Position numbers and translations under genes: made by a program. A stretch of DNA of 64,000 nucleotides from Trichaptum fuscoviolaceum (lineage: Eukaryota > Basidiomycota > Agaricomycetes > Hymenochaetales > Trichaptaceae): NCBI GenBank assembly GCA_910574455.1, contig CAJSYZ010000007.1, forward strand, positions 930,001-994,000. Reading direction: 5' to 3'. Positions 31,978 to 42,272 of this stretch are shown one piece after another. The notes below the pieces were generated by a model that saw nothing but the letters and a program-made list of their open reading frames with translations, was not told where the DNA came from and made no database searches. How positions within the stretch are numbered: position 1 is the first letter of the stretch; every line of letters starts with the position of its first letter.

Positions 31978-33911
31978 ATGCCTCCTTTGGAAATTGGATG
32001 TGCTCAAAATGCTGATGGCAGTCTTAAAGAGGTCACGAAATTGAGTTTCAGCACTCATGGTCGACATCTCCAATTAATCTTACTGCCAGTGTTCCCGCGC
32101 CTGCACCAGTCTTGGATACACAGGCAATTGATTCCGCATTACAGAAGGATCCCGCCCACGGAAAGGTCGCGAAGAAGAAAGGACGGAAACCAAAGATTAT
32201 TACAAACTCTCGCCACTCAACTACTGCTGCACTACCACAGCAGAAGCTTCGCAACTCTCTCACATACAATGACAAGATTGATATACTCAATTTTATGGAG
32301 GGCCCGGGTGCCGGATGGTCGCAAGCAGCAGTTGCAGAGCATTTTCGAGCATTGCTCAACTTTCCGAAGTTAAACCAATCAACTATCAGTCTTATTAAGA
32401 AGAAACAAGCCCAGCTTCAAGAGATTGAAGGCAAAAGCGAGGCCAAACGATGCTTTAAAAGACCTCGCCGCACTCGCTTTCCTCTTTTGGAAGAAGCCCT
32501 TCGCATGTGGCATTTGCAGGCCGAAACTCGTACAAAAGTCACCCCTGCAATGCTGATTGCAAAGGCACGTCAGCTTGCAAAGAGCCTTGGAATCTCGGAG
32601 GAACAACTCAAGTTCTCTCCAGGATGGTTTGATAGCTACAAGCAGAGATACGGTTATCGAGTATACCGGTTCCATGGAGAAGCAGGTTTGGTCTCACCTG
32701 CTGATGTTGCTGCTGCACGAGTACATATGATCAAGATTCTAAAGGAGTATAAGCCAGAATGCATCTACAATATGGATGAGACTGGCCTATACTACCGAAT
32801 GCCTCCAGATAAGGGGCTTGCGACAAAACAGTTGTCGGGTGTCAAGCCAGACAAGACCCGTATAACAATGGGCTTCACTGCTAATGCAGACGGATCAGAT
32901 CTTCGTCGGCCTTTTTTCATTGGCAAAGCCAAGAATCCTCGGTGCTTCAAGAAGAAGTCTGGCGAAGCACTTGGCTTTGAATATTATTGGAATAAGTCAG
33001 CCTGGATGACCGGATCAATTTGCCAACTGTATGTACATTTCTAACATAATTTATGCCTTTCTGACGACTTTTGCAATAGATTCCTTGATGACTTCGATAG
33101 GGATATGAGAGCGATGGGAAGGCATGCAATTTTATGCATAGATAACGCACCGTCACACATTTTTGATGATACCAAGTTCACAAACACGAAAGTTGTGTTC
33201 CTTGTCCCAAATATGACTTCGCACATCCAACCAATGGATGCAGGAATCATTCGAGCCTTCAAGGCACACTACCGACGACTTTACATCCTCCGTGCACTCG
33301 AGCGATTCGAAGATGGCTGTGATAATATATATGCCATAGATCAGTTGGAAGGGATGAATATTGCAAACGAAGCATGGACTTACGTGACAAGCAAGACTGT
33401 TGCAAACTGTTGGAAGCATGCTGGTATCTTGGAGCCTGAAAAGGGGCCTTCTGAGGCAGTATCTGGCGCTTCTCCCAGCACTCAGCTTGCAGTCGATTCT
33501 GGTGTGCAAGAAGCCGTCAATGCTTTGCAGACCACGTTGACAAACCTTGCGGGTCAACATGTTGCCACAGCAAATCTTCCAACAGCTGAAGAGCTGTTAA
33601 ACATCGCAGGCGAGATGGTGACCGAGGAGGTTTGGTCCGACAATGATATAATTGAGCAAGTGCAGCTCAACGCGAGAGAGGAGAGTGGAGAACATGTTAT
33701 CGAGCTTGATGAAGATCCTGAGCCAGCTCCTGTGATGTCGGTTGCAAGTGCTCTATCTGCTTTGGCAGATTTGAACAGGTTCTTCCAGGACCGTGTTGGC
33801 GACGAGTATGCGCAAGCGCGTGCGCTGGTACCGAAGCTGAGAAGGGATTTACGAAGGGAGCTTGATTCAAGCAGAGAACAGGCAGATATCCGTAGGTACT
33901 TCACGAAGTGA
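31978..33911 (+). pseudogene. pogo-like DDE transposase, one frameshift
   Basis: From ATG 31978 the frame matches copy 1 until about 32033, where one C is missing relative to copy 1, so the start is out of frame with the rest. From about 32100 the frame is open. It covers the first HTH, a CENP-B-type HTH (MLIAKARQLAKSLG, FSPGWFDSYKQRYG), and the DDE1 domain: NMDETGLYYRMP, then CIDNAPSH and PMDAGIIRAFKAHYRR, giving a D-D-D triad. An intron at 33029-33079 (GTATGT...GCAATAG) joins in phase. The C-terminus is acidic and ends RYFTK at 33911. Apart from the single deletion it looks intact. Such transposases cut and paste at TA sites. Confidence 0.85.
33029..33079 (+). other. Intron of the pogo-like transposase
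   Basis: A 51-bp intron with donor GTATGT, branch-like CTAAC/CTGAC and acceptor GCAATAG. Splicing joins CQL to FLDDFDRDM. Confidence 0.75.
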
Positions 33912-34055
33912 TGAGTAGCATTATTACCATTTTGGGCCTCAGGCTGTAGTAACGTGACTTATTCTCATTATGTAATATATGTACACAAGCATAAAGGGCT
34001 ATAAGCATAAGAAAAAGTGTCCACGGTCGATAATGCTTATACGCAGTTTCTACTG

Positions 34056-34439
34056 TAGTTCGAGCCTGGGTTGATCACAATGTGAGAGGTTTATTGTTGA
34101 GTGACGTTCAGAGTGCTCGGTTCAGCGTAGGATCGGCACGTAAAGAAGTAGTGGACCGTCTTGGCACTTGGAACAGAGCGGAGAGTCAGTGCACCGAACG
34201 CAAGCTAAGAGGGCATTAAGGGGTGTGTGGCCTGTGTGATAATTGCACACTCGTTCCGACTCCGGTCCTTCAAGTTGTAGATGCCGCGGACTGCTCGGCG
34301 GGATGGTGCAGTATAGTCAACGGCGCCTAAGCTCCTCCAGCTCTTAGACTTGAGCCACACTGTCTTCCAGCGCAGGGAGGATTGGTGTTTCCAGTCCGCA
34401 ATAAGCCCGGCCGAGCTGGTGGGTATGCTTTTAGTGAAT
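34056..34439. other. Intergenic DNA
   Basis: It sits between the transposon end and the LINE remnant. Its right half may be the decayed 3' end of the LINE. Confidence 0.35.
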
Positions 34440-35376
34440 CATATGAGGTGTCCGGTATGACTCGACTCGGGAAATTGTGCCGCAATTTTGGCTTCCAAGT
34501 CCACTTGCTCGTTAGCGGCCATGTCTTTGTAGCCCGGGACCCAGTGAATGGTGATAGACAGAGTGGTTCGTTGCTGCTGAATTCGCCGGAGTCCTGTCCA
34601 GAATGTTCTGAGTGAGTGTTGGCCCGGTTGCGCCTTGGGTATGTGGATGGCTGTGATTGCTGCTTGGAAATTGAGAAACAGGGAGACTTGCGTGGCTCGA
34701 GGCGTGGCCCGGATGAAGTCAAGGCTTAGAAGGGCCCTGCATACCTCTGCTTCATATACGGTGTGGTCGCGGGCGGACCCAAGGTGCAGTCGGCGTACGT
34801 TCGGGGGTTTGTCTATCAGATGCGTTACGCGTGAACCTGGCAAAGAAAGAAAAGAAAAAAAGGAAGAAAAAAAAGGTATTAGAACGCAAGGGCTATGGTG
34901 AGAAGAAGAAAAAGAAAGAGATAGAATTTGAGTGTATGTGCCTTCTTGCACCTGTCCTCCCCGTATATCGCCCTCCTTCCCCCCTTTCCTGCCTCGGACG
35001 CCAGTTCCTGTGCCTAATTTATCCATACGCTCCTCTTAGTAGGGGGCTCTTGTCTTTCCTCCTTCCGCGATTGCCGCCGCCCCTATGCCCCTTTATACCC
35101 TGAACCATCTGTGAACATACACAGTGATCCCTTCGTGATTGCTGCTTCTGCTTCATTATTTGCCTCTGCTCTGGATTTGCAACGCGAGTCTAGAGAGAGG
35201 TTGAAGCAGGGCTCCGGCCTTGGAGGGACCAAATTGTCTCGACGGGTCCTGAAGCTCCGGTAACGCGCTCTGCTGCACTTTATAAGCTCTGCAGAATGGC
35301 AAATGGAACTGCGAGGTTGACACTGCGGAATGATGGCGGGGATTTTGGGACCATACATGGGGACAAGGGGCATGCG
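34440..35376 (-). pseudogene. Non-LTR retrotransposon (LINE) remnant, RNase H domain
   Basis: Read from 35376 downward, a stretch with SLCMFTDGSGYKG contains the first catalytic aspartate of an RNase H domain typical of fungal LINE ORF2 C-termini. About 260 bp of purine-rich and C-rich DNA (34830-35090) interrupts it. Then RRLHLGSARDHTVYEAEVCR, TAIHIPKAQPGQHSLRTF and TIHWVPGYKDMAANEQVD continue the domain, the last being the conserved W-V-P-G block. There is no reverse transcriptase upstream, where a word island begins at 35390. It is a dead fragment. Confidence 0.7.
34846..34925 (+). repeat. Purine-rich low-complexity tract
   Basis: An AAAGAAAAGAAAAAAAGG-type tract inside the LINE remnant separates the two RNase H pieces. 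Confidence 0.7.
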
Positions 35377-35389
35377 ACATACACCGCGA

Positions 35390-35480
35390 GCGCTACATTA
35401 CTGATCCACTGGCAATCACTGGCACTGCCAGTGTCCAGGGGTCGCCAACTTCAAGTTCAGGTTGAATCAGCAATGAATTT
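35390..35480. repeat. Word island 2
   Basis: A short block with CACTGGCA, CACTGCCAGTG and CAACTTCAAGTTCAGGTTG words at the broken end of the LINE remnant. Confidence 0.55.
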
Positions 35481-36570
35481 GACGGTGAATGGCCGGAGGC
35501 GCTGCCTTGTACAATCGGACCATCACATCTCTCCTTGAAGGTTTGGAACTGTGCCGATTAATCCATCGACCTACTGATGTCTTTTAATGGCTACATGAGC
35601 TTTTCGATGTTGTGAAAAGATGGATCCAGTACTAGAGTGCAATATCTCCGCTGTTCATCAACTTTGGGCGCAAACATCGTTTGAACGTGTCTTCGTAGAT
35701 GGATTCAAAGGACCGGAAAGGCTAGGTCCATGGGTTCATCCAAAGACGCAATGCTCGCCGACTAGCAGTTTGAATTTTCGCGGAGTGCAAACATATAGGA
35801 ATCTATGTGCAGCGGTGAACTATGGCTGAGTTCATGGAGGACTCGGAAATGAAGCGAAGCATACCATGATCATGATGTGCAACAAATTATGTCCGCGATC
35901 TAGGGCATCTAGATTACCCAGTAGACCAGCAACTTCACAGTTTGCGCAGATGTCCACAGACTCGCAGATAGTAGCGCAATGGAACCTTGTACCAACAATA
36001 ACCATGAAGCAGCTGTTATTGGATTGGTTAGCTAGTGCGGTATCTCGATATTAGTGCATGATGTACTGTGCGCATTTTATTCCTTGGTGACAGTGCTGAA
36101 GTTCAGCTTGATAGTGGGTCAAGAGTAGAACAGAAATGTGCAATGCAAATATTGTTCTTCTGTTCTATGAGTAAGTCAGCAAATGGTCTTTGCCGACCTT
36201 GAGCCCATCAACAAATATCTTAAACCGTACATTGCCTGCTCTTCCTCTCTCAACCAGCGAGAAGCCCTGTTACCCATTGTCTTCCTCTTTATCCTATTTT
36301 CTGCAGCTCTTGCATTCCGTGTCGTCCAGTACTCTAGCTTCATCCACGTCATCGAACCTTTCCTGGGAATTTGAGCTCTGCAATTTGCATAGAGAGTGCT
36401 AGTGTTGATCATGCAGCCTAACTGACGTTAATGACGAGCCTTCATCACCGGAAGATGTGCACAGGACGCTCAACCAACTCACTGGACGGCCCGCGCCGAG
36501 GCATAAAGGCAACTTTAGGCACTGATGCGTATCTCGAGAAGGTTTGGAGCACGTCAGGTTGGACCGATGC
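35481..36570. other. Intergenic DNA
   Basis: No gene recognised on either strand. Confidence 0.35.
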
Positions 36571-36574
36571 CGGA

Positions 36575-36815
36575 TAGCTTCAGCGCTTTACCATGTCACT
36601 TTTTCAACTCACTTTTCTCCTTTCTGACACAGAGCAGGACAAATCAGCTGAATGTACAATCATTAGCTTCTGACTAACTTCACCGAGACTTTATCAGTTT
36701 TATAATCTGAGCGCTTTACAATGTCACTTTGTACTCACTTTACTCCTTTATGATGTAGAGTAGGACATTCAAGCTGCATGTATGATCTGTAGCTCCTCAC
36801 TGACTTTGTAGAGGA
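36575..36815 (+). repeat. Diverged tandem duplication, period about 130 bp
   Basis: AGCGCTTTACCATGTCACTTT at about 36581 recurs as AGCGCTTTACAATGTCACTTT at about 36710. In both copies similar sequence follows (TCACTTT-CTCCTTT, then AG-GTAGGACA or GAGCAGGACA, then a TTAGCTTC/TGTAGCTCC region). Confidence 0.6.
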
Positions 36816-37419
36816 ACTACAAGTGTGTTTCCTGTATGACCTTTATCCTTTGTCAATCCTGTTATAGGTATGAAACTGTCACTACTCCTTCATCATTGTA
36901 ACTGACAATACTTCACTCTATTAGTGCCGTACATAAGATTCACGCCTCTCTTGCTATCTTATTAAAACCTGAGCCACCACTTTGAATCAGAAGTGAATCA
37001 GAACCAGACCCGTCAGGGATGAGCTTATCGCAGTAAAGGATGCAGGTGTGCGGTGGTTTGGTGGAGGGTATGCAAGTGGTCGGACATGCTCAGATCGCGT
37101 TCAGTTACTCGACTGTTAGCTCATGCTCTGTAAGACATGTCAAAGCTGTTGCTTGGAAGAGAATTGAAGAAACGTACCACCTAGTATACTGTAGGAGTGC
37201 AGCCCTGCAACTTTGACTTCCCGCTCAAGTTTCCCTGTTTCCCATTACTTATGATGCCAGTGTCCCGAGAGCTAAACGTCGCTGAATTATATTTAAGTCT
37301 GATGTGATCGGAAGAGTTAAGGGGCAGGGGACTTACTACCACTGGCATTCCTGTTGAAATGCCCTTCAAGTTCGGGCTCACAAGACGAGTGAAGGCGGAT
37401 GATGAGACCACCGTAGTCA
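36816..37419. other. Intergenic DNA
   Basis: Nothing recognised. Confidence 0.35.
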
Positions 37420-37670
37420 TTACAAGTTGCAACTTGAATATCCACAACTTGAAGAATAGATGCGCAACTTGAAGCTGAAAAATGGAAGGGATTATTGGGA
37501 AGCTGAACATCAGACTGGGAGCGAATTCTGGCAGTCTGTCAGTGGGCTCAGGTTGGCACTGATGGCTGCCACTGCCACTGGCAGTCGCAGCCTGCCAGTG
37601 AGTCCACTGCCACTGGCACTCAGGCTCAGGCTGGCAGCCTGAGTGGAGTCCCACGCGCTCAGCACTCAGG
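37420..37670. repeat. Word island 3
   Basis: A block of AACTTGAA, CACTGGCAGT, GCCTGCCAGTGAG and CTCAGGCT words just downstream of the 37776-40799 gene. Confidence 0.6.
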
Positions 37671-37775
37671 CTGCGCATCTTAAGTGTTAGACTTTCGAAG
37701 CATTATTTGCCGTCAAAGAACACATAGATGTATTGATCTAGAACATATGCTACTTTGTAACATAAATTGAGACTA

Positions 37776-40700
37776 TTAGAACGTTGGCATGAAGCGCAAG
37801 GAATCGGCAAATTTCTGTAGATATGTTTGCTCTTTCTGGCGGAGATCGGTAAGGCTTGGACGTGGAGCCCTAGTACTCCGAGTCCGAGTCCGAGTCGTGT
37901 CTGCATGATGAGCCGACGGGCCTGGCTCACTGACACTGGTAGCTTGAGGCTGTTGAGCCGACGGGCCTGGCTCACTGACACTGGTAGCTTGAGGCTGTTG
38001 AGCCGACGGGCCTGGCTCACTGACACTGGTAGCTTGAGGCTGTTGAGCCGACGGGCCTGGCTCACTGACACTGGTAGCTTGAGGCTGTTGAGCCGACGGG
38101 CCTGGCTCACTTGCTCTAGTAGCGTGACTATCGCGGCTCGTTGGTATATCCTTTCCCTTTCCCTTGACACCAGACATGCCCTCGCCCTCAGTTCGCGGTA
38201 CATTCTTGTTCTCTCTTCCGTCACGACGTAATGCTTCTACAAACGCATCTCCAACTTGATCATTCGGATGCAGCGTTGCGGCCTCGGAAAGCGCAGTGTG
38301 AAACTTTGACAAAATGCCAATATCAAACAACGAGCGTTTCTCCACATTCAACTCCCGATAAAGCTGCAAACCGAAAAGCTGGGAAGACAAATCTTTCTGC
38401 TCGGCCACTACTATGTCGAAGATCTCGGGATCCAAACCTTGACGATCGATCTCCCTGCCGTATAATTCTTTGCGCCTCATTAACTTAGCCATAGCAATGA
38501 TCTGTGCCTTGCGCTCTGCAGGTATATCGAAGCCCAACTTATCTGAAGCACGATTGAAGAGTGCGAGGTACGTTTGTAGGTCGATTGGTTTCGCTCGATC
38601 GTGTAGCAGTCGGTTTAAGTGTGATCGGAGGGGCTCTTCCTCTTTGGCGACTTCCTCGGCAACTCCAAGCAATATGAGCATAATCGCGTTGTACAGGTAG
38701 CTTGATCTCTCGCGATGTTCATCACGTCGCCCTCTCAGGCGTATGAGGAGTTTGGCCAATTCACAGTCCCGCGTGAACTCAGATCCTTCCAACAATCCAA
38801 GCGGAGTCTCATCATCCAGATCTTTGTAGTACTGGTGCTCCATACGTTGCAAATAGTCCATGTCTTTTGCGTCTTGCTTTTGGGAAAGTCCTTTGAAGAC
38901 GGTATGGGCATGATTTTGCAGTTCGTCAAGGACCTTACGAATCTCTGATGGTTCGTTGAGTGGCCTGTTGAGTGGCCTGTTGAGTGGCCTAAAGACCAAC
39001 TTGTCATCAGTCTCAGGCTTCGAGTCGGTGTCCTTCTTCTTCTTCTTCTTCTTACGTTCGACTGCAGGCACATACTCGTCCATCGTATGCAAGCGCAATG
39101 GGATGTCCTCTGGGCCATCATAATCCACGTCTAGCATGGCCCTGAATCCTCCTTCGTCGCTCAAGACTTTGAATGCGACATTACTATCATCTCCATCTTC
39201 GACCCCCAAGTTCGATTCGAATGTGTGAGCAAGAGCGTCAAGGATAACCCTCTTCTCCGATCCGGTTGAATTGTCGGTTGCCACAGACAAGGGACCATTC
39301 CCCCCAATTTTGATATATAGGTCGTCGCCCTTCTTTGCCTTAGAGAGATCACTTCCCTTTCCCTCTTTTAACTGCTCCCTAATCCCTGCCTCCATGAACA
39401 TGACGTGATGTTTGAGGATAAGGTACATAAGGTAATGGAACTCAAGAGTCCCATGCAACCGTGCCACAAAAAAACGAAAAATTCCATCGTAGTCTTGTGT
39501 CGGTATGTCGTCCGGCAAAAGATCGTAGTTCTTGTGCAACATGGCAGTTTCTCTTCTCTTCTTCAAATCCGCCACCTTAGCGGGATCGTCGATGAGGTCC
39601 TCCAGTAGCAAAATGCCATCCTTCTTGAACAGTATATATAGTTTCTTGACATTAGCAAGGAGCCCAATAGTACTTAGGCCCGCGTTGGGAGCGATGTTTT
39701 TTTATACGGCACTTTCAAGCCTGAAAGACGCGATATACGGAAACGAGTATCTGAAACTATGCTGAAGAGTATCTGCAGCGTCCTCTCTGTCGGTACGCAT
39801 ACCGACGGCAAGAGCGAGGTGCTCAATCTGTGTGGTGAATTGTGTAAGAAAATGGCACACAGCGATACCATTCACACTTACATCTGCCAAGGCCGCCGAA
39901 GACAGAGAGAAAAAGTTGGAAAGACGAAGGAAGAGTCGGAGATTGTGGGCATTGGCTCTCTCGCATTGCCACATTGCCTCACGAAACTGTGTTTGAATAT
40001 TGTCGATCATTGAACTGAGACTGGATTTTGCCTTCTCCCTCTCGTCTAAGAGCTCGCATTTCAAATTGTTTATGTCCGCCATTACACCTTCTGCTATAGC
40101 TTGGGTTGAAACCGCGAGCAGCAAGTCCTTTTTAGAGGCACTGTCCTTTTCCAAATTCTTGTATACAGCGTCAGCAACGGTGGTAATATGGATGTTCATG
40201 GCGCCCAATTGCGCCTCAACAGCTTTAACACGACCCTCCGTTGCCGCCCTGTGCTTCCTCACGTCTGCCTCCAGCACATCAATTGCACTCGACCTGTAAG
40301 GCTCCGACGCCCTACGCGCAGCCATCGCTCTACGTTCCTTCTCAGATGGAAGGGTTCCGCCTGTGCCTTTGACTGTCTGTATTGTAGCTTCGGTGGCGAA
40401 ATTGTGATCGAAGGTGGCAATCGTGCTTCGTCCTTTCTCTACGCGGTCGCTGTGCTCCGTTTTGCCTTCTGCAGCTGACGAAAGGGCATCCGTTATATTC
40501 TGCCTGTAGGTCCATATGTCTTTACGCCATGTCTCCATGGTTGGCATTGGAACGGAACTTGAAACTGGCACTGGCAGTGTTGTGTGGGCACTGGCAGCAG
40601 GAGACTCTGAGTCAGACGGTGGCAGTAGTAGTGAGACCTTGAGAAACACCTCATTAGTACTAATTGTTCCATCATGACTCGGATACTGTTTGAAATCACG

Positions 40701-40799
40701 GACCTTAGAATTGCCGGTATCGTGCCATTCACTACTGAGATCCCGGATAACCTGAGCAGCGCCGCCGTCCGGGAGTCGCCGGTGGAGTAGAGCTATCAT
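37776..40799 (-). CDS. Large coiled-coil protein of unknown family
   Basis: Two long frames in the same phase are separated by a single TAA at 39702-39704. A 66-bp intron (39673-39738, donor GTATAT, acceptor CCTAAG) removes the stop and keeps phase, giving exons 40799-39739 and 39672-37776 and about 985 residues. The N-terminal half has Ser/Pro-rich low complexity (residues about 60-90) and a long helical, coiled-coil-like stretch (VLEADVRKHRAATEGRVKAV and onward). The C-terminal half has a Lys run, RPLN x3 and five copies of a 15-residue repeat (SVSEPGPSAQQPQAT). No enzyme motif is recognised. It is head-to-head with the 42273 gene across a word island. Confidence 0.65.
37900..38125 (-). repeat. 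Coding 45-bp tandem repeats
   Basis: About five near-identical 45-bp units encode SVSEPGPSAQQPQAT. Each unit contains the island-type words GGCTCACTGACACTGG and TTGAGGCTG. Confidence 0.85.
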
Positions 40800-42260
40800 T
40801 CAAGTGCAAGCAGTAGTACGGTGAATAATCATAAGCACTTTAAGTTGAAGTACAATAGCATACTACTGGTACGCACTGTATGCAGTCGCAGCCTGGGTTA
40901 CTAAACTTGGTGCAGTCTTGTGCTCCAACTCGGAGCTACTAAAACTATCACTGGCAGCCTGAGGTTCCCCCGTGGCAGGCACACTGGCAGCTAGGTGAGC
41001 CTGAGGTATCCCTGACTCTGGCATATTTTGCTGGTTCCGCAACGAAAGTTCAACTAAACTTGAAAGTGACAGTGGTGGTAAGGGGAGACGCAAGCGGGCG
41101 GGGCACAGGGGTTACTACTGTACTACTACTGCCAGTGCTACGTAGTACTTCCGAGCTAAAGGACCCCTGATCATGAAACTATTGATAGCCTGCCAGTGCC
41201 AGTGAGCCTGAGTCACGGCGGTGGGAGTAAGTACTACGTAGTAGTAGTTGCTAGTACGGCTTTAGCTACTACTTCAAGTTGTACTGGTAGTAGTAGTAAG
41301 TAAAGGCCCCCGGCAACTCAGGCTTAGTACTACTACTACTAGTAGTAGTACTAGTAGTAGTAAACGAACGATGAAGCAGTTCAAGTATGTACAACTTGAA
41401 GTTGCGGGCCTGGGGCCGGACTCGGACTTGCCGGACTCCGAGTCGGAGGAGCTTCAACTTGAACTTGAAGTTTACTACTACTCACTAGTACTAGTAGTAA
41501 TCGCACTGCCAGTGGCAGCAGCAGGATCCGCCCATCACTGGCAGGGATCTACTACCGTACCTCTGTCAGTACTATCCACCGCCGGAAAAGACAACTTGAA
41601 GTTGAGTACTACTGGGGATTAAAATTCCGACTTGTTCGCGGCTTATTATAAACTGATCTGAATACTATTACTATATTGAAGGATACTACAGTAATAGCCT
41701 GAGTACTCTATAGTACTACTAGTGCTAGTGGTAGTAGTAGCCGGGGTCTGATGATGATGCCTGCCAGTGCCGTGACTGCCAGCCTGAGTGCCAGTGGCTT
41801 CTGAGCGGGTAGTATTACAGTTTGAACTCAAGTTATGATCATAGATTTACCCGCTGCACTTGAAACTTTGATCAAGCCAGTGAGTGCAGCGGAGTTTGTG
41901 AACCCAGGTCACTGGCCACTGCACTCACTGGCAGCCGACTCCGAGTCGGAGACACCACTGGCAGTGGCAGCTGTGACTCAGGGGTACTACTGCCAACGGC
42001 ACCGTGACGCCGCCGGTGACTGCCAGCCAGCGTCACGGTTCAAGTTGCTACTACTAGTAGTAGTGTGGACGCGCCTGCCACATCAGGCTGGCACTGCAGT
42101 CGGACTCGGAGTGCCAGTGCCCTGGCTCCGAGTCTCACTACTACTACTATTACTAGTAAGCGGGGAATGATCCCCTTATCGTCGCCACGGTATATAAAAC
42201 CTGAGCCTGAGTGCGCAACCACTGTCACTGTATCTTGACTCGAACCCACTACTGCTCTTT
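40800..42260. repeat. Word island 4, the longest
   Basis: About 1.46 kb built almost entirely from ACTAGTAGTA, CACTGGCA/TGCCAGTG, CAACTTGAAGTTG (41392-41404), GCCTGAG/CTCAGGC, CCGAGTC/GACTCGG and GTGACGG words in both orientations. It fills the space between two divergent genes and so includes both promoters. Confidence 0.7.
42191..42198 (+). promoter_or_regulatory. TATA box of the 42273 gene
   Basis: TATATAAA lies 82 bp before ATG 42273, embedded in island words (CCTGAGCCTGAG directly follows). Confidence 0.6.
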
Positions 42261-42272
42261 GACAATTTGAAG

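Larger units (their letters stand above)
31703..34055 (+). mobile_element. pogo-like transposon copy 2, complete ends
   Basis: The 2353-bp element is bounded by TIRs CAGTAGAAACTGCGTAC and its inverse ending TTTCTACTG (about 26 bp, one mismatch) and by TA on both sides (31701-31702, 34056-34057). Subterminal AAGCAT/ATGCTT words are repeated near both ends, a likely transposase-binding arrangement. It codes for a DDE transposase with one intron. Confidence 0.9.

Noticed and set aside
37900..38125. CRISPR-like regularly spaced repeats
   Set aside because: The units are contiguous 45-bp coding repeats without spacers, and this is a eukaryotic genome.
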